The translations under genes and the position numbers were made by a program. The notes under the pieces were generated by a model that was not told where the DNA came from, did no database searches, and saw only the letters and a list, made by a program, of their open reading frames with translations. Positions 8,745 to 17,689 of a DNA stretch of 64,000 nucleotides are shown piece by piece. The DNA is from G963663735 sp963663735 (GTDB taxonomy: Bacteria; Acidobacteriota; UBA6911; RPQK01; JAPXNP01), in NCBI GenBank assembly GCA_963663735.2, contig CAXXHN010000002.1, positions 372,001 to 436,000 of the forward strand. Reading direction: 5' to 3'. Within the stretch, counting starts at the first letter, position 1, and every line of letters starts with the position of its first letter.

Positions 8745-10565
8745 TTATCTGCCCTTGCCGTATATCGGCCCGAAATTACTGCAGGCCCGGTAGTCGGCGC
8801 CCATTGGGTCACCGGTCCCGAAGGCACTCCAGGCACTGGGCCGATAGATCCTGTCGGAGCTTACATTGTGCATACAGACTGGAATCCTCAGCATTGAGGC
8901 CAGGGTAATCAGTTTGTCTCCGATGTGTCCGTAACTTATTGATCCATGATTTGCTCCCCAGTCCGCCATTACTGAATATACATCCCGGAACGGCCCTTCA
9001 CCCGTAAGGTTTGGTGTGAACCAGGTTGTGGGCCAGGTCGGGTTGGTCCTGAGGTCCAGGGTTTCATGGATGTCAGGCGGGATGTTCACTGTATATCCTT
9101 CAGCCAGCTGCAAGACTGGGCCCAGACCCTTGACCAGGTTGAGCCTGACCATGGTTGCCGGCATTTCGCAGGAAGTCAGGTAAAGGGAAGAGAAACCTCC
9201 TCCCCTGAAGTATCCGTGGTCAGCCGGGCACCACCGGGTGGCTGCCAGGCAGCTTTCAGCCTCTTCTGGTGTAATATCCCAGAAAGGCTTCATTACTGGC
9301 TGGTTTTGGAATGTCTGCTGCCCGCACCCGTCCAGGGAGGCTGAGCCTGAGTTTATCAGGTGAATAATTCCATTGGCCGCTTTTCCTGTCAGGGTTTTCC
9401 CGGTGACGCGTTTAACCGCAGAAGGACTCCAGTAAGTGCGTACATCGGCGAATACCTGTGCTGTATCGGTAAGGAGATGGCCGAATGCCATGGCTACCCC
9501 GTTAAGGCAGTCATTTTCGGTTGCCATAAGGAATGGTTCCCTGATTCCATTCCAGTCAAAGGATGAATTGAGCATGGCCTCCATGAAATCCCCGTTCGGG
9601 AAATGATCCGTCCATTGCCTCTGTCCCTGGAATCCGGCGATAAGGGCGTTATGTCCCAGGGATTCTTCGGGGAAGCCGATTTCCTCCAGGCGGGGGTTCC
9701 CGATCATCAGGTCGCGCCCGATCAGGAACATTTTTACCACGGTTTCCCAGACTGCCTGTTTCTGGCTGCTGGACGGCCGCTTTCCTTCAGGATTGAAATC
9801 AGGGCCTTCCTTGCAATATTTTTTTGTCCAGGACAGGGCTTTCTCAAATTCGTTTTTATCGAAGATCCCTTCTTCTATCCGCCTGGTGAATTCGCTCATG
9901 TCAATATATTCGTTGCGCATACCAAGATAATCACTAAAAAAGTGATCGTCTATGACCGACCCGGCAATGCCCATGGAGACCCCGCCCATGGCGAGGTAGG
10001 ATTTTCCTTTCAGTTCAGCGACGGCTAGCCCCGCTTTGGTGAACTGCAGAATTTTTGCCTTGACATCGCCAGGGATGGAAGTATCGTCACTGTCCTGTAC
10101 GTCTCTTCCATAGATACCAAAAGCCGGTAAACCCTTCTGGTTATATCCGGCCAGGGCGGCGGCCAGATAAACCGCTCCCGGCCTTTCAGTTCCGTTAAAT
10201 CCCCACACAGCTTTTGGAATAAGGGGGTCTGAATCCATAACCTCGGTCCCATAACACCAGCAGGGGGTCACGGTCAGCGAAACGCCGACGCCTTCCCGCT
10301 GAAATTTTTCGGCAGCTTCAGCTGCCTCAACTACTCCGCCGATGGTGGTATCAGATATCACGCACTCAACCGGTAGCCCGTTAGGGTGCCGCAGGTTACT
10401 GCTGATCAGGGCTGCCGCGGACTCCGCCATTTTCATGGTCTGGTTTTCCAGGGATTCCCTGACACCATTGCAGCGTCCGTCAATAACCGGCCTGATTCCA
10501 ACTTTAGGAAGTGATCCGCGCAGCCTTTTTGACGGGCTGTTCACGATAATTTTTTCATCTGCCAT
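8745..10565 (-). CDS. fucI: L-fucose isomerase
   Basis: 606 residues (E. coli FucI 591). It shows the family's colinear landmarks: PKVGIRPVIDGR near the start, TPCWCYGTEVMD, FGIYGRDVQDSDD, MATENDCLNGVAMAFGHLL and, near the C-terminus, WGANHGSISYGHIGD. The Asp and His in the last two blocks belong to the Mn-binding site as known from the family. The enzyme is cytoplasmic and converts L-fucose to L-fuculose. AGGA lies 8 nt upstream of the ATG. It appears to be the first gene of the minus-strand run that continues with the FGGY kinase, NahK-like kinase and phosphomutase. Confidence 0.95.
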   Translation of the reverse strand: MADEKIIVNSPSKRLRGSLPKVGIRPVIDGRCNGVRESLENQTMKMAESAAALISSNLRHPNGLPVECVISDTTIGGVVEAAEAAEKFQREGVGVSLTVTPCWCYGTEVMDSDPLIPKAVWGFNGTERPGAVYLAAALAGYNQKGLPAFGIYGRDVQDSDDTSIPGDVKAKILQFTKAGLAVAELKGKSYLAMGGVSMGIAGSVIDDHFFSDYLGMRNEYIDMSEFTRRIEEGIFDKNEFEKALSWTKKYCKEGPDFNPEGKRPSSSQKQAVWETVVKMFLIGRDLMIGNPRLEEIGFPEESLGHNALIAGFQGQRQWTDHFPNGDFMEAMLNSSFDWNGIREPFLMATENDCLNGVAMAFGHLLTDTAQVFADVRTYWSPSAVKRVTGKTLTGKAANGIIHLINSGSASLDGCGQQTFQNQPVMKPFWDITPEEAESCLAATRWCPADHGYFRGGGFSSLYLTSCEMPATMVRLNLVKGLGPVLQLAEGYTVNIPPDIHETLDLRTNPTWPTTWFTPNLTGEGPFRDVYSVMADWGANHGSISYGHIGDKLITLASMLRIPVCMHNVSSDRIYRPSAWSAFGTGDPMGADYRACSNFGPIYGKGR

Positions 10566-11083
10566 ATTTTGTTCCTGTGTTTTTTATTAATAATGTTTTG
10601 ATTTTTACCTTAAGCAATATTCTCATGATAGCCTTTTTGCTTCAAGGGGGGAGGCAGGCAGATTCCAGGGAAAAGACTGATTGATACAGGGGCAAATCTT
10701 GAATTGCCTTCAACCTGAAATTCAGGATTTAAAACTCAAGATTAAAGCGGCTGAAATCAGTCAGGATATAAGGGGCAGCTGCCGGCGAGATTCCGGAGGG
10801 AAAGGATCGCTGTTATTGCCATGGAACAATGTCTTGAGACGGGCCGTCTGCGTCTGCGTCGGCGTCGGGGTCGGAATCGGGATCGGCAGCACATTGACTC
10901 CGATTACGACAACGATAACCGCTTCGCTGACAACGATAACGTGGCATTAGCTTCAAGCTAATGATTTACTCCGCCCCACAAAACCGGCATCAACAACAGG
11001 GTAGGATGCCCGGGCCATTAAATTCGCAATCGTAACAGGCATCCTTTGCATTTCTGGTTGGCGAATCTTATATATAAATCATC
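10566..11083. other. Divergent intergenic region fucI/clpB: low-complexity block, palindrome, clpB promoter
   Basis: No gene is credible here. From about 10855 to 10940 there is a G/C-rich near-hexameric run of TCGG(A/G)-type words, followed by GATTACGACAACGATAACCG, which recurs inverted near 13778-13818 on the other side of clpB. A perfect 9-bp inverted repeat with a 1-nt centre, CATTAGCTT-c-AAGCTAATG, lies at 10945-10963 and could be an operator. The clpB promoter is at 11046-11074. Confidence 0.6.
11046..11074 (+). promoter_or_regulatory. Candidate sigma-70 promoter for a leaderless clpB transcript
   Basis: TTGCAT (11046-11051) and TATATA (11069-11074) are separated by 17 bp. The clpB ATG is at 11084, so transcription would begin within a few bases of the start codon. 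No Shine-Dalgarno sequence precedes the ATG, which fits a leaderless mRNA. No CIRCE element is visible. Confidence 0.5.
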
Positions 11084-13684
11084 ATGAACAATGAAAAACT
11101 GACAACAAAAGTAATTGAAGCCATAAATAGTGCACATGACCTGGCATTGAGCCGGGGAAACCCTGAAATTGGCCCGGAGCATCTTCTCAGCGCGCTTCTG
11201 CACCAGGAGGATGGGCTGGTTGCCTCTGTGTGCCGGAAACTGGATGTAGATAGAAATAAACTGGATAGCCGCCTGGAACAGCTGATAGCTGATCTTCCCA
11301 GGATTTCCGGTTCGATGAACGGACAGCAGGTTACCCTGTCCAACGAAATGCGGTTGATTTTTTCGGCAGCGGAGAAAGAGGCGGATGGGTTGAAGGATGA
11401 ATACCTGTCGGCTGAACACCTGCTACTGGTGATGTCCGGCAGCAGGGCAAAAATCGGAGACCTTTTACGAAATGCCGGACTGAACCGGGAAGCTCTTCTC
11501 AAGGCCCTGGTTGAGGTACGTGGAAACCAGCGAGTGACCACTGATAATCCGGAAGCCGCATATGAAGCTCTGGAAAAATATGGAATGGACCTGACCGCGG
11601 AAGCGCGAAAGGGCAGGCTGGACCCGGTTATCGGCAGGGACGAAGAAATCCGCAGAATTGTCCAGATCCTTTCCAGGAGAACCAAGAATAATCCGGTGTT
11701 AATCGGAGATCCTGGTGTGGGGAAAACCGCTATTGTTGAAGGGCTTGCCCAGAGGATCATAAGGGGGGATGTTCCTGAAAGCCTGAAAAACCGCAGGCTT
11801 GTATCCCTGGATATGGGGGCTCTGATAGCAGGAGCCAAATTCAGGGGTGAATTTGAAGAGCGCCTGAAGGCGGTACTCAAGGAGGTTAAAGCATCGGATG
11901 GGCAGATCATTCTTTTTATTGATGAACTCCATACTGTTGTCGGAGCGGGAAAAACAGAAGGATCCATGGATGCCGGAAACCTGTTGAAGCCGATGCTTGC
12001 CAGGGGTGAGTTGCACTGTATCGGCGCGACTACCCTGGATGAATACCGGAAATATATTGAAAAGGACGCCGCGCTGGAAAGGCGTTTCCAGACCGTTCTG
12101 GCTGATCAGCCTTCAGTGGAGGACGCGATATCAATTCTCCGCGGTCTCAAGGAAAGGTACGAGGTTCACCATGGGGTAAGGATCAAGGATTCCGCCCTGG
12201 TGGCAGCTGCGGTTCTTTCGGACCGCTATATTTCTGAACGCTTTCTGCCTGACAAGGCCATTGACCTGGTAGATGAATCCGCGGCCAAGCTTCGTACCGA
12301 GATCGATTCCATGCCCACAGAGATAGATGAGCTGCAGCGCAGGGTCATGCAGCTGGAGATAGAAAAGCAGGCGCTTCGCAAGGAAAAAGATGAAGCATCC
12401 AGGGACAGGCTGAAAAAACTGGAGTCTGAACTTGCTGATTCCAGAGAATCGGTAAATGCGCTTAAAGCCAGGTGGGACGCGGAGAAGAAGGCAGTCCAGC
12501 ACCAGCAGAACTTGAGGGAGGAAATTGAACGGGTGAAGCAGCAGATAGAGCAGGCTGAACAGGAGTATAACCTCAACCTGGTCGCTGAACTGAAATACGG
12601 AAAGCTGCCGACCCTGGAGGCGAACCTCAAGGAAGAGGAGCATAAGCAGGAGAGCGTGAAAAATCACCTGCTAAAGGAAGAGGTGGATGAGGAAGATATA
12701 GCCGAGGTTGTGAGCCGATGGACCGGGATTCCGGTTTCCCGCCTCCTTGCAGGGGAAAGGGAGAAACTCGCGAACCTGGAGACCGAACTGCACTCCAGGG
12801 TGGTAGGCCAGGACCAGGCGGTTACGGCCGTGGCGCAGGCTGTTATCCGGGCCAGGGCTGGATTAAAGGATCCAAACCGCCCTGTAGGAAGCTTTATATT
12901 CCTGGGGCCGACCGGGGTGGGGAAAACCGAACTGGCCCGCGCCCTGGCGCACTCGCTTTTTGATGATGAACGCGCCCTGATCAGGATTGATATGTCTGAA
13001 TACCAGGAAAAGCACACGGTTTCCAGGCTGATCGGCGCCCCTCCGGGGTATGTCGGATACGAAGAAGGCGGGCAGCTTACTGAAGCGGTAAGGCGCAGGC
13101 CATTTTCTGTAGTGCTTTTTGATGAAATCGAGAAGGCTCACTTTGACGTGTTCAATACCCTGCTGCAGGTCCTTGACGAAGGCCGCCTGACTGACGGCCA
13201 GGGCCGTACGGTAAATTTCCGAAACACCATCCTGATCATGACTTCCAATATCGGGAGTGAACAGATCCTGAATTTCGCCGGACAGGACGGCAAGGAAGTG
13301 TATGAAAAAATGAGTTCAATGGTGATCAGTGAGATGCGGTCTGTTTTCCGCCCGGAATTTCTGAACCGGATTGACGACATCATTGTCTTTCATGCCCTGT
13401 CCAGGGAAAACCTGGCTGAAATTGTAAAAATTCAGCTGAAACAGATAACGTCAAGGCTCGCGGACATGAGCATCAGGCTGGATCTGACCGGGGAAGCAGT
13501 GAACCATCTTGTTAACATCGGATATGAACCGGCCTACGGAGCGCGTCCCCTAAAGCGGGTACTGCAGAAGGAAGTTGAGAACAATATTGCCATAATGCTG
13601 GTAAAGGATGAAGTTGAACCTGGGGCCCTCTTAATCGGGGACCTGGAGCAGGGTAAGGACCAGATCACGTTTAAGGTGAGCTAG
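11084..13684 (+). CDS. clpB: ATP-dependent disaggregase ClpB (Hsp104 family)
   Basis: 866 residues, full length. The Clp N domain covers residues ~1-150. The first AAA+ module has Walker A GDPGVGKT (~207) and Walker B LFIDELH (~276). The coiled-coil M domain spans ~410-540 and identifies ClpB rather than ClpA/ClpC. The second AAA+ module has GPTGVGKT (~607) and VVLFDEIEKAH (~676). ClpB threads aggregated proteins through its hexameric pore and works with DnaK/DnaJ; a DnaJ-like cbpA lies 15 kb away. The ATG start gives the canonical N-terminus but lacks a ribosome-binding site. Inverted copies of a low-complexity repeat flank the gene. Confidence 0.97.
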   Translation: MNNEKLTTKVIEAINSAHDLALSRGNPEIGPEHLLSALLHQEDGLVASVCRKLDVDRNKLDSRLEQLIADLPRISGSMNGQQVTLSNEMRLIFSAAEKEADGLKDEYLSAEHLLLVMSGSRAKIGDLLRNAGLNREALLKALVEVRGNQRVTTDNPEAAYEALEKYGMDLTAEARKGRLDPVIGRDEEIRRIVQILSRRTKNNPVLIGDPGVGKTAIVEGLAQRIIRGDVPESLKNRRLVSLDMGALIAGAKFRGEFEERLKAVLKEVKASDGQIILFIDELHTVVGAGKTEGSMDAGNLLKPMLARGELHCIGATTLDEYRKYIEKDAALERRFQTVLADQPSVEDAISILRGLKERYEVHHGVRIKDSALVAAAVLSDRYISERFLPDKAIDLVDESAAKLRTEIDSMPTEIDELQRRVMQLEIEKQALRKEKDEASRDRLKKLESELADSRESVNALKARWDAEKKAVQHQQNLREEIERVKQQIEQAEQEYNLNLVAELKYGKLPTLEANLKEEEHKQESVKNHLLKEEVDEEDIAEVVSRWTGIPVSRLLAGEREKLANLETELHSRVVGQDQAVTAVAQAVIRARAGLKDPNRPVGSFIFLGPTGVGKTELARALAHSLFDDERALIRIDMSEYQEKHTVSRLIGAPPGYVGYEEGGQLTEAVRRRPFSVVLFDEIEKAHFDVFNTLLQVLDEGRLTDGQGRTVNFRNTILIMTSNIGSEQILNFAGQDGKEVYEKMSSMVISEMRSVFRPEFLNRIDDIIVFHALSRENLAEIVKIQLKQITSRLADMSIRLDLTGEAVNHLVNIGYEPAYGARPLKRVLQKEVENNIAIMLVKDEVEPGALLIGDLEQGKDQITFKVS

Positions 13685-13777
13685 TCGCGAGGTTAAGGAA
13701 CGAGTTGTATGCAGCCAGTTGCCACCCCTGACTTGTCACTTGCAACCATCTCGATCCGCATGCCCGACGGGCATCCC

Positions 13778-13818
13778 GTTGTCGTTGTCAGCGCAGCGGC
13801 TATCGTTGTTGTAATCGA
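13778..13818. repeat. Inverted copy of the clpB-upstream repeat
   Basis: The reverse complement of this stretch (CGATTACAACAACGATAGCC followed by GCTGCGCTGACAACG) matches the sequence near 10898-10940 upstream of clpB with only a few differences. The two copies therefore flank clpB in opposite orientation. Confidence 0.65.
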
Positions 13819-13845
13819 AATTCGTAATCAAGGCCGGAGGCCTGA

Positions 13846-13901
13846 CATGATTTAGCCCGGGGTGAGGTTCCCGTCGAAGACGGGGACGGAACCCCGGGTC
13901 A
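13846..13901. repeat. REP-like palindromic element, copy 1
   Basis: It begins CATGATTTAGCCCGGGGTGA and ends GGAACCCCGGGTCA. CCCGGGGT...GGTTCC pairs with GGAACCCCGGG, giving a strong imperfect hairpin. The first 20 bases recur exactly, inverted, at the end of the element at 44394-44453. It lies just outside the transposase gene. Confidence 0.7.
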
Positions 13902-14518
13902 GGGAGATTAAAATGAAGTTGGAACCCCGGAGGGGTGACGCCCCCAGGCCGGGTCTATTTCCACAGATATTTTTCGTCGTATTCAAGGCCGTATTTTTTG
14001 AGAAATTTTCTTAACTCATCCTTGTAATCAATTTTCCTGTGATGGTTTCTCTGGTTTCTGATGTATTTATCAACCCTTGGAATCTGGGACTTGCCTATAG
14101 AGAATGATGCATATCCGATTTGCCATGCGAATGCTTTTTTACTCTTTATACTTTTTCTTATCCATGTTGTAGATGAAGATTTTATAGTTCGGATAACTTC
14201 GGGAATGGTAAGTTTCTTGTCGATAATCGATAACAGGTGGATATGGTCAGATGTGCCTCCGGCACTCAACATCTGACACTCTATCCTACCGAGGATACCC
14301 CCAATATAGCCATAGAGATCTTCAGCCCAGGATTCATCGATCCATTTGTTCCGTTCTTTGGTGCTGAAGAAAATATGCTGTAAATTCTGCGAGAACGATT
14401 GTGTCATTGACTTCTCCTTCCATACAAAACGTTTAAAGAAAGAGAAAAATGATTTTGCCTGCAATCGTGTCACCCCTCCAGGGTTCTCTCGTTATGTTAT
14501 ATGTATACCCGGGGTTCC
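13888..14518 (-). mobile_element. REP-associated tyrosine transposase unit with nested inverted ends
   Basis: The transposase gene is bracketed by two nested inverted repeat pairs. The outer pair is GGAACCCCGGGT (13888-13899) and ACCCGGGGTTCC (14507-14518), perfect over 12 bp. The inner pair is GGAACCCCGGAGGGGTGAC (13921-13939) and GTCACCCCTCCAGGGTTC (14469-14486), with a mismatch and a one-base length difference. This is the arrangement known for RAYT genes embedded between REP sequences, and the REP-like copies elsewhere in the window share the outer motif. Confidence 0.65.
13955..14407 (-). CDS. REP-associated (IS200/IS605-like) Y1 transposase
   Basis: About 150 residues, typical for Y1 transposases. 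The HUH metal-binding motif appears as SDHIHLL and the candidate catalytic tyrosine lies in VDKYIRNQRNHHRK. Known relatives nick and rejoin single-stranded DNA at hairpins; RAYTs are tied to REP palindromes. ATG at 14407 is chosen because GGAAGGAGA lies at ideal distance; a longer reading from 14473 begins in the flanking repeat. Length and motifs look intact, so it may be active. Confidence 0.88.
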   Translation of the reverse strand: MTQSFSQNLQHIFFSTKERNKWIDESWAEDLYGYIGGILGRIECQMLSAGGTSDHIHLLSIIDKKLTIPEVIRTIKSSSTTWIRKSIKSKKAFAWQIGYASFSIGKSQIPRVDKYIRNQRNHHRKIDYKDELRKFLKKYGLEYDEKYLWK

Positions 14519-14655
14519 CTAGAGAGATGCGGTTGGTTGATTGCAGCCCGTCGGCGACCTCCCGGATGATTCCTCGCTGCACGTAAATCGAACGGACGAA
14601 CTCACGCAGGGCCGGAAGCCTCCAGGCGAAAGCGATGGAGCCGGCGATGCACGTC

Positions 14656-16257
14656 TCAGATTTCCTCAAGGCTGGTGATAAGGTCATCAATCACCTGTTT
14701 ATCGGTCTTGGGATTATAAAACACCGCTTTCCAGGCCGGGATGGCTATCCCGTTTGGCTCGTAACCGGTTGAGGCAGTGAAACTGAGGCTTGCATCTTTC
14801 TGGTTGTTCGAAGCGGCGTGCTGCCTCTTGTAGAAGAGTCTCCTGATCTCCTCAAAATAACGTTTGCAGTCCTTTTCTTCCAGGTCTCCTTTGATCAGAC
14901 GGCTGTATATCTTGCGGGCATCCCTGCCCTTGGGCAGTACCCACCAGACAACATGAGCCCCGAGGGACTGGGCATTCAGTACTTTGCAGTAATCCAGTTC
15001 TTCCAGCCTTTTCTTGAGGTAATCTGCCATTTCCAGGGCGTGCGCCACCAGTATCTGGTACCCGATCAGTCCTATTCCGTTGAGGCTGGCCATAACTGAA
15101 TAAGGTCCAATAGCAGGGCGGGAGGTCTCCAGGGTGAAAAGTGCCGGATCCCTCCGGTAATCAGCTTCACTGAAATAGGGCATGTCTTCGGTTTCCCTGA
15201 AGAGGCAGGCCAGATTCTCCCTTTTGTTGACGATGAACGCGCTGGAAGGATAGTGCCCCCATCCCATTTTGTGAAAATCAATGGTTACTGAATCAGCTGA
15301 CTTCAGGGCTTCGCATTGTTCCTGGGTTTTTCGGATCACAGGCAGGATGTCCTGGCTGAAACCGAGTTTGTTGGCGACCGTGTCATATTCGGCCAGGAAG
15401 CAGAGGGGCCATCCAGCTGCCGCGTCTACATGGATCTGGGGGCACGGCACCCCGTATTGCCCTGATTTAGCCAGTGCGATCTCCCTGACCTGCATGATAT
15501 CGTCAATGCCGAAAGCGTCAGTAGTACCGAAGGTGGTTATGATGAAGGCAATCTTGAACTTATCCTGGTAGAGCTGGTCCATCTTTAATTCCAGCAGGTC
15601 AAGGCGCATGGAGAATTTACCGTCTGTCGGAATGTTGTGCAGGTTATCCCGGCCCATCCCCAACCAGTCAGCCAGGGTCTCATTGGAATAGTGGGCAGCC
15701 CGGGAGGTGATCCCGGCAATTTTTTCTCCCCCCAGCCCCCGGCGGGAGGCACCGGGACAGATCCGCTCAATTCCGATTTTCCCGGCGTAGAGGTTGGAAA
15801 GGGTTCCTCCTATGGTGAAAACTCCCCAGGGAGAGTCTGTGTGATAGAAAAGCAGGTTGGCCAGGGCGGTGATAGCTTTAACTTCCAGTTCGTTCGAGCG
15901 CTGGCTGTAGGTATCCACACACAGGTTGGGATTCTTCAGCAGGCAGGCAATTGTACCCACCAGTGAAGCGTAATTGGCCGGCCCCCGCACATTTTCCAGG
16001 TGCAGCTTTGAATACCATCCGTCTGTTCCCCAGTAATAAGGGAAAATGGAGTCCCTGGCGTCCTTCAGGTTTCCAGGCAAGGTATGGATTTCAGGATTGG
16101 CCTGGGCTGTTTCATAATTCTGGGACATCATCCTGGAGGGAAGAGAGTTTTCTTCTGCCTCCAGGGCTGTCAGCAGTTCATCAAAAATCTTCAGTAATTC
16201 TGGCTTGTCGCATTTGAAAAAAGAATTAATGATTTTTTCAATTGAGGGATTTTCCAT
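14656..16257 (-). CDS. Group II pyridoxal-phosphate-dependent decarboxylase
   Basis: 533 residues. The PLP-binding lysine lies in TIDFHKMGWG (the family's H-K motif), preceded by IHVDAAAGWP with the Asp that contacts the pyridine nitrogen. An N-terminal segment containing GTDGWYSKLHLENVRG and FTIGGTLSNLYAG is also typical. The family decarboxylates glutamate, aromatic L-amino acids, histidine or cysteine sulfinate; the substrate cannot be assigned. AGGAG lies 7 nt upstream of the ATG. It is divergent from the radical SAM gene across a 312-nt region. Confidence 0.85.
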   Translation of the reverse strand: MENPSIEKIINSFFKCDKPELLKIFDELLTALEAEENSLPSRMMSQNYETAQANPEIHTLPGNLKDARDSIFPYYWGTDGWYSKLHLENVRGPANYASLVGTIACLLKNPNLCVDTYSQRSNELEVKAITALANLLFYHTDSPWGVFTIGGTLSNLYAGKIGIERICPGASRRGLGGEKIAGITSRAAHYSNETLADWLGMGRDNLHNIPTDGKFSMRLDLLELKMDQLYQDKFKIAFIITTFGTTDAFGIDDIMQVREIALAKSGQYGVPCPQIHVDAAAGWPLCFLAEYDTVANKLGFSQDILPVIRKTQEQCEALKSADSVTIDFHKMGWGHYPSSAFIVNKRENLACLFRETEDMPYFSEADYRRDPALFTLETSRPAIGPYSVMASLNGIGLIGYQILVAHALEMADYLKKRLEELDYCKVLNAQSLGAHVVWWVLPKGRDARKIYSRLIKGDLEEKDCKRYFEEIRRLFYKRQHAASNNQKDASLSFTASTGYEPNGIAIPAWKAVFYNPKTDKQVIDDLITSLEEI

Positions 16258-16569
16258 GACCGAGCTCCTGTCTGCGTTCTATTCTATGCAAGATTCCGCG
16301 CGGAAGACAGAGTAACCTAAAGAAACATTTATTTTTTGGGAATCAGAATCATGTCCGGCCAGATTGCGAGGGTATCCGGAAACGGTCCCTGGATTACGGC
16401 CGGAATCCGAGTATATGTCATTTTTCGCAAATTTAGCACCCAAGCGGTTATTTGTATACAATAGAAAGATTATAATTTTGCATTCTCAAATAACCTGAAG
16501 ACCTTGGCAGGCGCTTTAACTGAACTGACGTACCCGAAATGCCTGAAAAGAGTTGAGGAGAACTGATAA
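16258..16569. other. Divergent intergenic region, decarboxylase/radical SAM
   Basis: No gene is apparent. On the plus strand a TATAAT hexamer at 16471-16476 could be a -10 box, but no good -35 box lies at normal spacing. A clear ribosome-binding site (GAGGAG, 16555-16560) precedes the radical SAM ATG. Confidence 0.4.
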
Positions 16570-17565
16570 ATGAAGAAGCTGGATGTGGTTCTTGCCGCGC
16601 GGATGTCAACCAGGGGGACTCTTAACTGGATTAAGACCAAGCCTTTATGTGTTTCCTTTGAACTGACCCACTCATGCACCTGTGACTGTCGTCACTGTGA
16701 TCATGGCGGAATTAAAAAGGATAATAAGAATCTGACTGCTGCGGATTATGGGAAACTGGAGCGTGAGATGAAACCACTGCTTCTCCAGCTCTCCGGCGGG
16801 GAGCCACTGCTTCGTCCCGACCTTTATGAAATCATATCCGCGGTTAAGGAAAAGTCCGGGCTTCCTTACCTGATTGTTGTTTCCAATGCCAGCAAGCTGA
16901 ATCCTGACGTATACCAGAAATGTATTGATCTGGGAGTAAACCAGTTTTCGATTTCACTTGATTTTCCGGATGAGCGCCATGATGATTTCAGGGGATATCC
17001 CGGACTTTACAAGCATCTTGAAGATGTCATACCAAAAATTATGGCAAAAGGTGATAATAACCTGATCATGAACACAGCCATCACCCGGTGGAATCTCCCC
17101 CATTTGGTTGAGTGTTATGAAAAAGCTGCTTCCTGGGGAGCCAACATATCATTCAGCGCCTATACTTCCCTGAGGACCAATGATTCTGAATTTGACATCA
17201 AGTCTCCTGAAGACCTGGCCCTCCTGAAAAGCCAGATCGACAAGATCCTGGAAATAAAAAGAAAAGGCGGGAAGATAATTAATTCCGACTGGACTCTTAC
17301 TGAGACTTACAGATTTTTTAAGGAAGGCGGAATTCCTGGTTGCCAGGCCGGAAAACGAACCCTCGTAATCAACCCGGACGGCACGATGCGCCCCTGCTCC
17401 ATGTTTGATCTGAAATACAAGAGCCACGAAGAGGTGATGGATAAATTCGTAAAAACCAACACCTGTGGAGGCTGTTATGTTTCCATAAGGGCCTACCTGG
17501 ACAAAGGCTACTGGGAACTGCTGTACCGAAATATAATGGAGAGAGTGGTCGCACCATCCAGGTAA
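16570..17565 (+). CDS. Radical SAM protein with C-terminal cysteine cluster (SPASM/Twitch-like)
   Basis: 331 residues. The radical SAM [4Fe-4S] motif CX3CX2C is at C36, C40 and C43 within SCTCDCRHCDHG, followed by LQLSGGEPLLRPDL (the SAM-binding GGE motif). C-terminal cysteines near residues 258, 276, 299 and 302 (GCQAG, RPCSMF, TCGGC) could bind an auxiliary cluster, as in SPASM/Twitch enzymes of peptide or cofactor modification. No small precursor peptide is evident nearby, so the substrate is unknown. GAGGAG upstream supports the ATG. A short inverted repeat (TAACCCG...CGGGTTA, 17563-17592) overlaps the stop codon. Confidence 0.82.
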   Translation: MKKLDVVLAARMSTRGTLNWIKTKPLCVSFELTHSCTCDCRHCDHGGIKKDNKNLTAADYGKLEREMKPLLLQLSGGEPLLRPDLYEIISAVKEKSGLPYLIVVSNASKLNPDVYQKCIDLGVNQFSISLDFPDERHDDFRGYPGLYKHLEDVIPKIMAKGDNNLIMNTAITRWNLPHLVECYEKAASWGANISFSAYTSLRTNDSEFDIKSPEDLALLKSQIDKILEIKRKGGKIINSDWTLTETYRFFKEGGIPGCQAGKRTLVINPDGTMRPCSMFDLKYKSHEEVMDKFVKTNTCGGCYVSIRAYLDKGYWELLYRNIMERVVAPSR

Positions 17566-17689
17566 CCCGAATTTGATTGATTTGACGGGTTATAACCAGA
17601 TAACCACAGAGCCTGTAATATCAGGCAACCCTCAAAGACGCATGCTTTTCCATGTCTTTTGCCTTAGGCAGGGACCGCCTAAAAAGTGC

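Noticed and set aside
10681..10950. 89-residue plus-strand ORF with a VGVGVGIGIG run
   Set aside because: The run is the translation of the low-complexity repeat upstream of clpB, not a protein domain.
10566..11083. CIRCE or sigma-32 control of clpB
   Set aside because: No TTAGCACTC-N9-GAGTGCTAA repeat; the only inverted repeat (CATTAGCTT-c-AAGCTAATG) has a different spacing and sequence, and the promoter looks sigma-70 like.
14433..14690. 85-residue minus-strand ORF between the transposase and the decarboxylase
   Set aside because: It begins inside the decarboxylase gene's 3' end and runs into the transposase's inverted repeats; possibly remnant DNA but no identifiable family.
16503..16520. 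Sigma-54 promoter (TGGCA...)
   Set aside because: The GG-N10-GC spacing required for a -24/-12 promoter is not met.
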